Positions 21,739 to 35,600 of a DNA stretch of 64,000 nucleotides are shown here, piece after piece (position 1 is the stretch's first letter; each line of letters begins with the position of its first letter). Source of the stretch: Larus michahellis (taxonomy: Eukaryota; Chordata; Aves; Charadriiformes; Laridae); contig NC_133903.1 of the NCBI RefSeq assembly GCF_964199755.1, forward strand, positions 55,434,739 to 55,498,738, given 5' to 3'. The position numbers were made by a program, and so were the translations under genes. The notes beneath the pieces were generated by a model. The model did no database searches and was not told the DNA's origin. It saw only the letters and a program-made list of their open reading frames with translations.

Positions 21739-24700
21739 GACATTGCTCTGAAGCTGGTAATATTTTACAGCATGTGTCACTATATGTATACTCTGTGTGT
21801 GTATATGTGTATATATTATAACATATGTGTGTGTGCCCGCTGAGATGTATGTATGTGCATATGCATGTAGTTTTACATTATCAGATCATAACTTGCTTTT
21901 TAAAAATGCATTTCAGCCAAAGGGAAAAGGCCCTTGTGACAGCCATCTTAACGTGTTCAGTAAAAGCTGGAATCACTCTTGCAAATTTGTCCACAAATAA
22001 GTTTACAAAACATAAGCTGTTTTACTCATTTTTTCACTATATATGCATTAACTTTTGTTTTAATCACAGTAGCATCATTGATACATGTGATATTGGTCAG
22101 CATGCCTGTTGGCTTTTTTTAAGCATGTAGTCAAAAGGGGTCAATATAAAGATTATCCGACTTGATATTGTTCAACTTGATTGATCTGTCTGCTTTTCAT
22201 TTGAATAATTGTAATTTTAGTGTATTTTCTTGATAACATAAAAACAAACGTGGGTTATGCCAACTCTTTTACTACCTAATGAAAGAAAAAGAAAATAACC
22301 CTGGTTAAAAATCCTTCTGCTTATGACGTTCATTTAAAAACTAATTCCTCTCCCCCCTCAAGATACTCAGGCTTTGTCCCTGTTCAACTTAACAACTGTG
22401 GATATATGTTGGAAATAATATACTTTAATGCCTCTTTAATGCTTAGAGCTGACATTACATTTCTTATGAAGAAACAAAAGAAGAAACTACACTCAGGACA
22501 CTTACAATCACAATGTAGGATACAACTCTAATGTGTGAAATGCCTGAATTGCAAAGAAGTGAGTGTTCTGCTGGGTAGGACTTCTTACCTCCTCAATTCT
22601 CATTGCTTTTAAAACATACTTATTCAACTACTATTTTTTTATCTGTAAGAAGAGATTGTTATATTAAAACACTTATATTTTTAAATGGCATTATCCTAGT
22701 AAACATTCACATAATCACAATTATAAAAGGAAACTTTATTATTGTTTTAACTTGTTGAATCCTGCAAATTGTGGAGGTGTGTAGTTTTGTAAACAACCCT
22801 AACTCTAGATGACATCTCAGTAATCTGCAAAGAGGTGAAGGAGGAGACACCTTAGATTATTCTTTCATAGAAAAATGGACATAAAAGAGGCTTCTGATCT
22901 GTGAAGTAAAAAGCTGAATTCCTGCATAGGATACGTTTTACTACTGCAAGTTCTTTAGACTAGCAGATTGCAAATGAGTATTTTATAGTTGTGTGAGTTA
23001 GGTGACAGCTGACTGCTATAACCCTGTATAGCTATGAGGGACATTGTATAAGGACGTAATAGAATCCACCCTACAAGATGTGGCAGCTTCACCAATGCAG
23101 TGTTTTTTGCCCCCTCAGTTGTGTGGAACTACTTATGTTCCTCTCCAAACTCTCTCAATACTCGTGTACTGCAAAAATGGTGTCCTGTGGATTGCTGTGC
23201 AGAGCAAAGGTTCACAAATTAATGAATGTTACATGAGCGCTCCAATACTGGGTCTTTTGTTCATTCTCAGTGCCCTAGAAGAAGGGTATGGAAATCATTC
23301 TGTGGTCCAAGTAATGTCATATCACTTACTTAGGAATGGAATATCATGTTTCAGAAAGGTTAATTAAATTTAAATTTAAACTTCAGATGTGTGTAAAGTG
23401 AACAGTTCAGTGCTGAGGAATGCTGAGTTAGCTGTATTTTATACTGAAGTGTGTCTAGGCTGGCATTCTTGTAAAAGAAGAATTAAAGTTAAATGATAGT
23501 TTTTTCTGGATGTTAATGCTTCCTCAAGAACATAGCAGGAATATACTTGTAAAGATGCTGTGCTTAAACAAGTTTTCTTACGGTGTCTCCTTCCTGACTT
23601 TAGGTGAAAGCTGTTGGAGCCTACTGATTTGTAAAGGACTACCGTGGAAATTATTTGGTATAATTATGAGCCAGGTTGTTTAGAGTAATCATAGTTTCCA
23701 TGTATAAGTCTTGCTTTGATTTTTGAAGAAGTTGCTTTTTTTCCTATACCATGGCATTTTTCATTCAAATTGGTGAAGTAAAACAGCAACAGTAACATAC
23801 AACTTAAGTGCCTGATCCTGTAAATGCCTAAAGTCATTGCTAACAAGTCTATTTAATTCCTGCTAAAGTACTCGTGTGCTTGCAGGGTTGGGTTCTTGAG
23901 TATTTTTACTCCTTAGAATATGTGTGCCGAAGGCTGCAATAGAAGTCTACAAAACTACTCAAATACTGATGAAATTTTGCTTTCAAGACACTGGCGTGTG
24001 AAAAACTGAAATTAATTTTTCTTTAAATTAGAGAATCATTATTTGTAGAATCTGTTCTAGATCTATTGGTAAATAACGTGCTTGTGGCAGATTGGGATAC
24101 AGGCAGTAAACATAGGACAATCTAAAATGAGAAGGAGGACTAGAAAGTACAGTCTTGAAGAGAGGTTGCTGCTTTGACAGATTAATCTGTCGTGCTGCAT
24201 TTCCTTTGATATTACTGTGGTTGGTGGGTACCTCATGAAATGGCAGGTAAATGTTGAATGGAGAAAGTCAATGCATTTTTTTTGTTTCCTTCTTTTAAAG
24301 CGGCAACATGCAGTAATCCTTAACGTGAACTTCATGCAGTTTTCACCATGGGCTTTTATTTTAAAATGTTTAACTTTAAAAATTGTGTTTAACAGCATTT
24401 AAATAACGGAAATCTTCCTTGACCTCTTTAAAAGTAAATTTGCTTGAAGGAGTCTTTGATATCAAATAGTCAGGGTAAAAAAAAAAATAATTAAAAAATT
24501 CAGTGCTTTTTTTATCAAGAGCTTCACTCATTCACACAAACCTGGTGCTTTGATGGCCAGTACTGGGCATACTGTCACCATCTACCAGTTGTAATTTACT
24601 GTGGTTTCTCTGAAATTGTTTTCCTATATGGAAGTGAATACTATGTATCCAAAGTGCCTTAGTTTCGATACTGTGCTGATTTTGTGAATGCATATACATG

Positions 24701-24970
24701 GCAATATCACTATGTTTCATAATCAGGTGAAAATCTGTTACTGCATTTTTATAAAGCTTCCTTGTCAACTAATCATGTTTTCTGTAATTCGGAATGCAGT
24801 GCAGCTTTTGTAACTTTTGTAAACACTATTTTTATTTTCTGTGATTGCCAGGTTCTTGAGGTGATGAAGTATTAATACACGGAAATTAAAACATACTCAA
24901 TTTTTCTTTCTGAATAGTCTAATACAACTGACTTTTTGAATTGTCTAATAAACATATCTGATGCTTAAGT
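21739..24970 (+). other. LEPROT: Probable LEPROT 3' untranslated region
   Basis: No canonical AATAAA appears between the stop codon and 24946-24951, where gtctaataaacat occurs after an AT-rich stretch. I therefore place the main polyadenylation site just after it, giving a 3'UTR of about 3.2 kb, in keeping with the long LEPROT 3'UTR of mammals. ATTAAA variants at about 22663 and 23483 could give shorter forms. A (TG)n/TATA-rich stretch lies near 21785-21840. Not confirmed by transcripts. Confidence 0.45.
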
Positions 24971-27900
24971 ATTTGTCTGTCTTAAATTTCAAGAGGCAAC
25001 AATAGACTTTTATGTGAGAGGAAAGATAAAACATATTCAGTGGTGCTTTCGTAATGGTATCAATAATACAATGAACATATTTCAGAAGCCATGATCTAAT
25101 TGCAATATGTGGAATTGCTGTTATGGCATGCATTAGAAGAATGAATTGTAGAGGCCGTGTTCAAATATGTGGGTAAATTATCATCACGTATCTCTTATGT
25201 ACATGGTAAATCTGTGAGTTTTTTAAAGGCATTAAAAAAAAATGGTATGTAAGGTAGTACTTCACCTTTTCCACTTTCCTTGCTTCAAAAGAGTTCAGAG
25301 TAAGATACATCTGCTCTGTCAGCACTGATGGGCAGGGATGCAGAGGGCATCAAAGCTCTTTCTTTTCTAGGTCAGGACTCTGGTAGTTAAGTTGGTGAAT
25401 ATATTAAGTGGGTGATTTTGGTCCCACCAGTGCTTGTGAAAATGAAATCTGCTCAGTTATTTTAATCAATTTGTGAAAGCACCCACCATCAGGAGAAGGC
25501 AGCTGTAGCGTCTGGGTCCTGAATAGCTGATGCTTTCTGTTTACAGCAATGATGTGAGCATCTGAGCTTTGGAGAAGGTGAGTATACTTGCGCTTTCAAT
25601 CAGTTAACTGCTGCCTTTGCCTTGTTTTGCAAAAAGTATGTTTGGGATTGCTGTTCTGTGCTGCCCATCCCAGCTCATGCCTTGCAAATAGAGTAGCTTC
25701 AGGCTTTAGGCTTGGTTCCTCAGCTCCCTTATTTAACCTGGTTCTGGTTTGCTAATGTTATCTGTATGTTATAACCGTTATTTATAAAATGGAAGAGAAG
25801 AGCTGGTCCCTGTCAACTTATACTTAGCTGGAGGAAAAAAATTAAATACGCGCAGGAGTCTTGCACTGGTTTTGTAGTCTGTGCAGTCCTTTAAGAAAGC
25901 CAGTAACCTTCCTAACTAGTTATGACCTTGGGTAACTTTCTAAAAGCTTGAAACAGACTTTAATCCCATAAAATGAACGTAAGCTCATTAATACCTGGAA
26001 GTTAACCAAACAAACTTGTCCTAGTAAGCCACATGTAGATTTTTATAGTTAAACTGAATTATGTAAAGCTCTAAAATGATCTCTCTAACCCTGATCTCAG
26101 TTGTTAACACAGCATGACTTTTAAGATACTGCATTGTTTACTCTGCAGGGATTGTTTCTCATCTATGATAATGGATGAAAAGACTATTTCATTAAGCTGG
26201 ATGCACACCAGGTACTAACAACTAATTGATTTGTTTAAGTGATCCCTGCAAATACATGACCAGTATGTACTAGAGGGCTTTACAAGAAAGCGTCGCTTGA
26301 TAAAACATGTAAGGAAGTGTTGACTGGTGAATTGTGATTAAACTTTAAAGATCAGCTGGACACTCTCAGAGAAATGTTTTCTCCAATCTTCTGTTCCTTT
26401 ATTTATCCCTTGTTTTATTGTTTTGCTTTTGCTCTTTATGTTGAGGTTTATTTCAGCTGTGTCTCTGCTATTTTCAAAAATTGGTTACAGTTGTTTATGC
26501 CTCATGACTAGCACTTCAGCTGGAGGTACTTCGCTATTTTTTTGGAATTACTGCTTCCCATAGACTGGCTCTAGATTTTAACAAATATTCTGCGTGCTGC
26601 TTCTTTCTAATGGCTCATTTTAAATGAACTGGTTGATTGTTCCCTGCTTCCCCTCCTGTGAGGGTGATCATCCCTCGCCTGCCTGTGCAGATGGCTTGCT
26701 TCCTGCTGGCCCTCAACACTTTGAGGTCCTTACGGCCATCTATGAGGCAGATATTGCTGGGGAGAGCTCAGGGATTATAAAAACAGGCTATTTCCCCCCG
26801 GAAGAAACTTAGATGATGGGGGGGGGGGGGGGGGGGAGATTGTTTTCAAAGTGAGACTAAACCTATGGCTTTGTTTATTAAAGTCATTTATGTATAATGA
26901 ACATAATTGTGCAAAACTGCTTGTGATACAGTCTTGCTTTGGAGTCTTTGCATGTAAGGAAGACTTATTCCTGTGAAACATGCTTATAACATTGTTGCCT
27001 ATCAAAATGAAGAATTTAAAGTATGTAGTTACAGCAGTCCTCACAGGTGGTGTGATCTGAAACCCTGATATTTTCTTTGTTAGCTTTGCTTGCTAGCAGC
27101 TGAACTGGCATTCAGTGGTGGAAGTTGCCTGTGTTATACTGTATTTTTAATCGCATGTTTTCCCGGGGAATGCTTGTAAAATTAACTGCTCACTTTTGTG
27201 GAGTTTAAAAAAAACACCAAAACAAACATGCACATAAAAGATGACCAAAATTGCATTCAAGTGCAAGTTGTATGTAGTTCATTTGAAACCCTCAAGTGGA
27301 GAATAGAGTGCTGAGGCTCAAACAGAGCTGGAGGCAAAAAGGGATGTTGATGTCTCCTAGTAGGTCCAGGAGGTCAGGTAGGGCTACCGATGGCTGTGAA
27401 TTTTGTTTTTATCACCTGCTTTGAGCTTCATTTTCCATCATACTGGCTAAGTTACTTTCATTTTCTTGGTCAATATGAATAAATGACAGATGCTGCTTGG
27501 ATGTTTTTGTTTGCTTGAGGATCTGGGGAGAAGTTAAACAGTATTTATCGTGCTTTACAAAGCATATGCTTGGAATAAGAGGATTCATCATGACATTTAT
27601 ATGTTTTGCTTACCCTTTGTTGTGACTGTTTGATCTGGGCTTGTGATTTTGTTATTCATTTAATTCCTGCCTAAGATGGGTATTTCATAATATAATAGGA
27701 GGCTTTGTTACCAGTCTTCTGTCTTAAAAAAAAAAAAAAAAGCCTTTACACAACATAGAAACAAAAGCTGCAATAGTTGTAGTTTACTGGCTACTGATCA
27801 AGCCCTCCCCTTTTGAAGCTGGTGGGACTTTGCTGTTGGGGTCAGTGGGGCGGGGAAGGAGGGATGAAGGAGGCCTAATCCTGTTAGATGTTGAATCCCT

Positions 27901-30900
27901 TCATGTCTGAGGGCAATCTGTGAGCGTGTTTATGAGTCACTTCTGTAGAACAGACTGCCCATCTTCTCCGAGTGTCTGTTTCTTCTGGCTTCACTACACA
28001 GGATATGGGGGGGATGTTGGCTACAAAGATCCATATGCCTGGATTTTAACAGAGGGCACTTTATTCCAGGAGAGGATTTAACAGCTTGTGCTTGTTTCTA
28101 GTAACATGGCTCAGCGTCACCCTGCATGGCCAATCTTTCTTTGATATTCTGTTTCTTTTTTTCTAACTAAATAAATGCTAATGACTGCCATGAGACATTA
28201 GGATGTTTTAAACAACTCCATGATGATAAAACAATTTCCCCTATAAGTCTTGAAAGAGAACTGCTCTTAGTTTAATTTTAAAATATTAAGAAATGTAGAA
28301 TATTTCTCATAAATATTCTGCTAAGTAAGCTAAGTAAGTTTTAGCTTTTGAATCAGATAATACAAAATAACATACTTTACGCAGTCCAGAGCATGCTATT
28401 TCTTTTGTTCCTTCCTTCCAAGAAGATTGCATTCTTAACAAATATTTTGCTGTTTGTTTAAAATCTACAGCAGAAAATATATTAGTTTCCAATGATCTTT
28501 TAATGGCTAGACAGATCCTCATTAGAAACAATTTCAAAATGCAATGTCTTTCTGGTTGTCTCATAAGTGAGCAATGTGTAAATTTAATTAGGATTCAGCA
28601 AATATCCTCAGTTAGGATTCAGATTATTCAAACCCTTTTAGACACCTAACGATTGATGGAGGTGTCTCTTTGTCCCTCTCCTCTTTTGCAGTGGTTGCAC
28701 CCCGTTGTTACTCTGGTTTCTTCACCTTGCTTTAGTCCTTTTCCCCCAGCCCTGCAAGGAGAGCACAGAAGATCCCAGCTCCAAGTAGGCGTTGAGCTGC
28801 AGCTCTGTCCTTGCTCCAGCTCTCATCCTAACTCTTGGCTTGCTCAGAAGGTCCCTTACCTAACCCTGGCCACCTAGGACATCCCCTCCCTGCTCATGTG
28901 TGCCTTTAGCTACAGTTCCATTAAAAACCAACCCAAACCAGCCCTCCCCCAACTGCTGGCAGCTCCAGGTTCTCCGGAATGAGAGAGTGAATGTTAAACT
29001 CCCACAGTCAGTAATTGCAACCAGTCCTTGCTTCCCTGCCCTGATGGGACTCAGCTATTGTCAGCTCCGGGTGTCACAAGAAGCTGAGCCAAAAGCAAGT
29101 CACACGTTCAAAACAACTTAACAAACAGTGGTTTATGGATAGTATGAACAAGATGGAAAGACGGGCAGGCAAGTGACAATTTAGAAAGAACGATGTCATA
29201 AAATACTAATTGGTTCTGGATGTGCATTGAAGGGTCTGACTTCCCATTTCTAATTACTTAAAACTTTTTTTAACAGAAAGATAAGTACATACATACTCGT
29301 TTATATATACTCCCATGCAGACTTTTGTAGGTATAATTTCTTTCTAAAACATAGAATACTGTGCATAATGACTCCAGGATGAGGAAAGAGTCCACTCTTT
29401 CACTATGACAAAACTCAGATTTGAACAGGGAACAAAATATCTGACTGAAAAATAAAACCGTAGTGTGTGCATTAAAAAGAAAAATCTGCTTTCCCTGCAG
29501 TAAGTCACCTGAAAGACAAAAAAAAAATCTTATGGAAGAACTTTTCTCTTGCAAGTCAGAGAATTGTCTGGGGATTGAATTGGACTAAATGATGGTGATA
29601 GATTGATGATTAACAAGTGAGAGGATCCCAGCATGAATAAGTCACTCCTGCTCTTCTCAGAGCTTGATTCAGCTCCTGTTGAAATCACTGGCTGTCAGGT
29701 TAGGCCTGAATTTTCCATTCCCTTAGTTAGCAGTACAGAGTTTGGTGCCTCCATAGTCCAATGTAATTTCAGTGGAAATATTCCCATTCAATTTAAAAGA
29801 AAGACTGTAGCTGAAGTAGATTAATGTCACCTGTGGTGGCTTTTGAGAAGGCAAAATGTGATGGTGTGCAGTGCAAATGAAAAGGGAGCGGTTCCTCAGG
29901 GGGCAGCTCCACGTGAGACCATCAGGAGCTGTGATGCTACAGTGGTACCTACAGGCAGGTTAAAGTCTACAGTTTTTCTTAAGATGCAATGGTGATATTT
30001 CTGTATTTTTTTTTTAAAAAAGTCACAGATGATTGTAATTGGGCTGTAATTTACTACCTGTCTTTAGTGGTGAGAAATACAGGAAATTCCTTGTACTAAA
30101 CCTTAAAGGCTTTATTAATAATTTTTAAAAGATTTTTAAAAGATAAACTTTTTCACTAGCTCTGATTTGGCATATTTGGATGTTTTTTAATGTTCTGTTT
30201 TAAATATAAACTCTTACTCATGTCCTAAGCTCTGTACAGAATGGAAGAATTTTTATTAAATATAAAAACCTAATGTCTGTTTTATAATTCTTAAAAGAAT
30301 ATGCTCCGGCAGTGGTTATGATTTATTGTCTTCCACTGTGTGAAGCTTGTTCAAAAATGGTTTCTCAAACTTTGTGGGCTGTAAGGTATTTTTAAAATAT
30401 ATACCTCTGATTTGGTATGGAAAATGGCCCAATTAATTTTAGTTTCATCTTCTGTTTACAGTGAATGCTTCTGACAAGTGATGAAAGTCATAGTTGATGA
30501 CAGCACTGATGTCTGTGCATACTCCTTTTTCTTTAGTGACAAGAATAATTATACTGATAGACAGAAATAAACATAAAGTCAATTTTGGTGGATCATTTAC
30601 AAATAGCTCCTGAACTTCCTGATTCTTTGTAAGAGGCTGTGTGTACGTAAATCAAAGGGTAAAACCATCATTCTTCCATCTGTTTGTCTGACGTTTAAGT
30701 GCCCGTTTTTATTGTACACAACTCTTCTCAGTTATGGTGTAAGGTATTATAAGTTACTGAAGCTAATTGTATTCTCTTTGCTAAATCTCATCTGCAATGT
30801 GCAGGTAATGAGGAAGTCTGTAGGTAAACTCATTATGAGGGTCAATCAATATGTGTTTTCCTGTAGCGCTTTCAGTAATCACGTTAACTTGATAGCATTT

Positions 30901-31500
30901 CCCTGGCCTTCTGAAAACTTTTAAATTGCAGTAATAGGCCATTCGTTATTACTGTATTTTTATTTGGAGACTGAGTGTGGGAACAGGATTTAGGCTGTTT
31001 TGTTCCCATTTAAGCATCAAAACTTGCTCCCCAAAATGAAACCTTTTGACGTTAGTTTTATTACTCATGTTCAATAGTCAATTTTATGTCCCTCTAACCC
31101 ATGTACAAAGAAACTGGAGTGGTGGAAATGAAAAGTGGCAAGGTGGAGGGAAAGGCAACTGATGCTGAACTGGGGCTATCCGTGGGTGCCACAATATCAG
31201 CAGCCATTCAGATGTCCCACAGTCAGACCCGTCATGGAATAATGCTGCATTAAATATGACCTTTCAGAAAGGAAAACCTGACTAAACTGAATAATCAAAT
31301 TAGATTTATGTTTGACACACTTCAAGTGGAGACCTTTTGGCTAAAATACCTAATCAATAAGGGAGAATTTTGATGTTTGGGGATGCAGAGTGCCTCTATG
31401 TGCAAATCAAAGGACTGTGACATTTTAAACAGGATGCAAGGTGTGGGATACAAGTGAAAGACTAGCATGCATTCTGTACCTGAATCTTCTCTCCTGCTCT
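24971..31500. other. Intergenic DNA, LEPROT-LEPR (first part)
   Basis: AT-rich DNA without any coding frame I recognise. It holds a G19 run (26818-26836), an A run near 27726-27741 and a moderately GC-rich patch at about 28650-29110 that matches no repeat I know. Its size suits distal regulatory sequence for LEPROT/LEPR, but I see no direct evidence of that. Confidence 0.5.
26818..26836 (+). repeat. G19 homopolymer
   Basis: An uninterrupted run of 19 G. Long G runs are quadruplex-prone and length-unstable, so the stated length may reflect sequencing limits. Confidence 0.9.
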
Positions 31501-32600
31501 AATCTAGTCTTGTATGAACAGCTCTGGTCTTTATACAACACAGCATTTTTGTTTGTGTGGAAGGACTGAAATTCATGTCTGCTCTCCGTGTGATCCAGGT
31601 GTCAAGGTTCACTGGTGTTTGTGGGGGTCCTTGCCAACAGAAACCGGTGTGAGAGGGCTGGCTCCTTCCCTGCCCATTCTTGTCTTCTCCAGCACCAGCG
31701 GTGGCTTAGCCTTTACCTCCTCGTGCAGAAGCAAGAGCCCTTGGCAAAGGGAGGGTAGTACTGTCCGAGGGAACGTTTCCCGTGTGGAGTTCATGTGGGA
31801 ACGAAACATGCCATACGGATCACCTCCCTCCCCACAAGCCGCGCTCCATGCGTCAGTGTACTCTGAGCCCGGTCCACATGGCACTGAAAACTGGGGTTGC
31901 TACAATAGGAAACAGCTGTCCCAGTCAGTGCTTGTTGGCTTGATGCCCATGTCATACTGCTCCGATTGCTGCTGCCGAGTAGGGAGGGCAACATTTTCAA
32001 AATCCGTTGTCGCAGCCAGAAATGCTCTCAGCAGCCCCTAAGTACGAGGCGCAGCAAGCTTCCTGCTGGTGGTAGGTAGAAGGTTCCTGCTGGTAGCATG
32101 AGCCCCTTCACAAGGACTTCACCCCCGGCCTTTTGTTGGGACTCTGTCTCCCTCTTTCCATCATATCAGAATCTCGTGGTCTTCTCTCCGGTCACACCTC
32201 CTCTGTGCCAGGGCTATCTATACACATCATTTCCGCCCCAGCAGGGCCCATCTGCTTCTTGTTCTTGCTTCTTCCCATATCTGGCCCTTCCTAGTCCATT
32301 TTTCCCTGTCTTCCCACTACACTTTTTCTATACCCTTGTATTCTTTTTTTTTCTCATGCTGTTTTCCCATGCTGTGCTTTCCTGTCAAACCAGGACATTA
32401 CCCATTATTATTTGTCTAGAAAATAAGTCATGCAGAATATCAACATCTCTGCATAGAAAGGGGTCCAACCATTCCCCATGTTTTTTTTTCCTCTCCTTTT
32501 TTCTGATTTCCTTCCAAAACTATTGGTCACTTCTGCTGGAATATTCCCTGATGTTTTGAAGTTGTCAGATCTGGCTCTGAGAACTTACTGAGACAGAAGT
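31500..32600. other. CpG-containing intergenic patch with long open frames, unidentified
   Basis: This patch is clearly more GC- and CpG-rich than its surroundings. It carries + strand open frames of 175 codons (31514-32041) and 153 codons (32098-32559). The minus strand is also open at 31609-31884. I recognise no domain. The second frame is dominated by Phe/Leu/Ser/Pro from a pyrimidine-rich tract, typical of chance. It may be a diverged retroelement, a regulatory element or a non-coding RNA exon. Not called as a gene. Confidence 0.3.
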
Positions 32601-35600
32601 GTCTTCACTGCTGCACGTAATGTCTCGGCAATCCAATACATCTGGTTTTGAGATGCGTGTAAGATGTGCTTTCTAGTAGGTCTTGATCACATTGCATCTT
32701 AATATGGATGAAATACTGCCAGGTCTTGGAGACTGAGACCCAGAACCTCAAAGGTAGATGCCAAATTCCCCTTAAAATTAGTGCCTAAAGATGTGGTTTG
32801 GAGCAACACTGAAAATTTAGTAGCTGAAAACTGGACACAGTATGTTAGGACTTTGCTCGATATTTCGGTAAAATAATCTGATTCTTAGATTTTTCGTTGT
32901 TGCAGCTACTTTGGGGCAAATTACACAATTTCCTAGAAGTTAAGAGAAAAATGCATGTTCTCAGTAGGCACTCAATTCTGAAACAGATCCGGATATGATA
33001 CACTACACTGAAGAAGATTCTAAGGCTGAGATAGCTCAGCAAAGGGCTGCTTGCCAAAAAACACCATGAAATTAATTAATAGTTGCTTGACAAACCATTC
33101 AAAATAGCAATTGTTGCTAAACTGGAGCGGCAAACATGGGATGGTGCTTTTAAGACACCTGGTGTCTTCAGCGAGTTGAATTGCCGTGTGCACTGAGTCG
33201 TATGCAACAAGAGGAACGCGGTACGTTGGGCTGCACAGCACATCGCGCTGGCTGGTGTGTTGAAGGCGAGTTCTGCCTGCCCTCCAAATACAGAGTATTC
33301 ATCTTGGCATCATAAAATGCTCTGTGGCTATTCGTAGGATTTCAACAATATTCTAGAGGCAATTATGATCAGAAGTAGGTATTACTGATAAGTCATGAAT
33401 GCGTGCAGTGTTCCTGCCAGCAGTTCATATATGGTGATGATCTTCATTTCCTTTTGACCCTGACACTCGGAAGCAATGCTCCCGTTCCAGATGCATAGCA
33501 ATGAAATCCTTTCCGTGTACAGTGTGTTCTAGTCATGGAGGGATATTCACAGAGTCCCCAGGCAGTTTGCAGTTTAATCACTGCATTTACATGGCATTGA
33601 CTCAATATTGTCCAAGTCACAGAAACCGGATGGATTCCACCCGGAGGAATTTAGAGTTTCAAAGACTACACGGTGTGACAGTCCATCCGAACACTCGAAA
33701 ATCCAGTTAATTGCTTCCTCCGTCTTTGTTTTAAAATACTTATGTCTGATATCAATTTATTGGTGCTACATGAGAGGTAGAAATTTATTTTGGAGAAAAC
33801 AAACATTGAGGCAGTCTTTGACTAAGCAGGTGGGCATCACAGCTAGCGGGCTAGAAAAAAGCTGTACACAGCACATCTTGGGAGAGGGTAACATGTAGGG
33901 AGTAGGAGAAGAGGCAGAATTAAGGCTGACCTCGTGGGCAGAGGCACTGTGGCTTTGCAGGCACTTAGAGGACAGGAGATGAGCAATGGGACTGACCGGA
34001 GTCATCTGAGACCAATGACATGAAATATGTCTGGATGGATTAGGAATTGTTCTGGTTAGGAACTGTAGTTGCGTGGCTCCTGTTTTGCAGGATAAAGCCT
34101 GATATGCAGTTCCTGAAAGCACTGGCTAATCCTAAAGTATAGGAAATATTAACAAAGGGATTCTAACTACAAATAGAATGTAAAACTGAAACAATGGTCA
34201 GATCCTTTCAATCTTCCCATGCATGAATGTGAAGGTGTCTTCAGTCTCTGGAGCTCTGGTACTCTTAGTGGCATGTCCAGAATCTCTGCTCCAGTTACAT
34301 TTGTCAAAGAACGTTGGTGGATTTGTTTCTTTTCTGGGCTACCTTTTTTGTTCTCCTGATGAAAGGCCTCTTAAGCTATAGTGGATGGACATATGAGCCT
34401 TTCCTTTTTAAAGAAGAATAATGCATCTGAAAAGAGCTGTGAAAGACCCGTGTGACATTCTCTCCTATTTAGGAATTTTTTTTTCCCTTTTGGGATAATG
34501 GGACAAGGTGGGTGAGGATCCTTGTACCCGTTCTCTAACTTCCCCTGCTTTCAAGAAAAGCATAGTGGCATTTTCATTTATTGTGGGCATGAAGTAGATG
34601 GGATTTCTATGTTATGTTGGATGAAACTCATCACTGATACATAAATATTTGAAGTAAAATGCTGTTTCCACAGGCAAAACCACAAAAGCAGCCTCAATTT
34701 GAATTAGGCCACTATTCCATTCTGCATTTTTTCCTCTGTAGTATAGAACGCGTGAATGTCACACTGGGCAATGTGCTATACTTCTGCCAGGTTTAGAAAT
34801 GTTTAATTTGCTAAAAGGTCTAGATTTTTTTTTTCATTAAGTTTTTCAAAAAACCTTCTCATTTTCTCCACCGTTTATCTTTCTTGCCAGTTCTATTCTG
34901 TGAATTCCTGTCCTCTGTGCTAGATGACACACTTGAGAAACTCAGATTGGTGCCAGGTTTTATAAAGCGCTTCTGGAGATATATTACTACCACCACCCCC
35001 TTAGGAAAAAAGTAGTGGTGTTTACTTTCTTTTCACTGAAATGTAGTTGAGTGGAGCTCTCATCCTGGCAGGGATTATGGGGATAATAGACTAAACAATG
35101 CTTCTCTTCTGAACCAAAAGCAAATCATGTTTTCTTTCCATGGTTATGACATCAGCAAAGAGTAACTTTAGGTGACCAGCAGTGTTCTGGCTGTGCTACA
35201 GTCCCATTTATGCACGTTTTCACTACAGTCTGAATTGGGTATATGTACATCAGAAAGAAAAATAGAAGGAAAAAGCAAGTCAGCCCATTGGAGAGGTGTC
35301 TGATAGCTCTGTGTAAGTTACCTTCACTCTTTGCATTATCCTCTGCTCTCTGTATTTTCTAGCTGCTAATTCCTGTTAGGTAAATGCATGATCGGGAAGT
35401 TTTTTACTGGAATCAAGAACCTCAGCTAAAGCACCAATGATCTTTTACTCTGTCAAGCTGCATTTTTTAAAATTCCCTTTATTTGATCTACTGCCTTCCC
35501 CGCCCCCCCCCCCCCCCCAACACGTTTCCCTAGTAAATGTTTAAGCACGTCTTTGCAGAAGGGAGAAATGGAGGATCTCATTCTGCTACTGTAAGCTGGA

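Noticed and set aside
32098-32559. 153-codon frame rich in Phe and Leu as a membrane protein gene
   Set aside because: The hydrophobicity comes from a T/C-rich tract; there is no splice or polyadenylation context and no recognised family.
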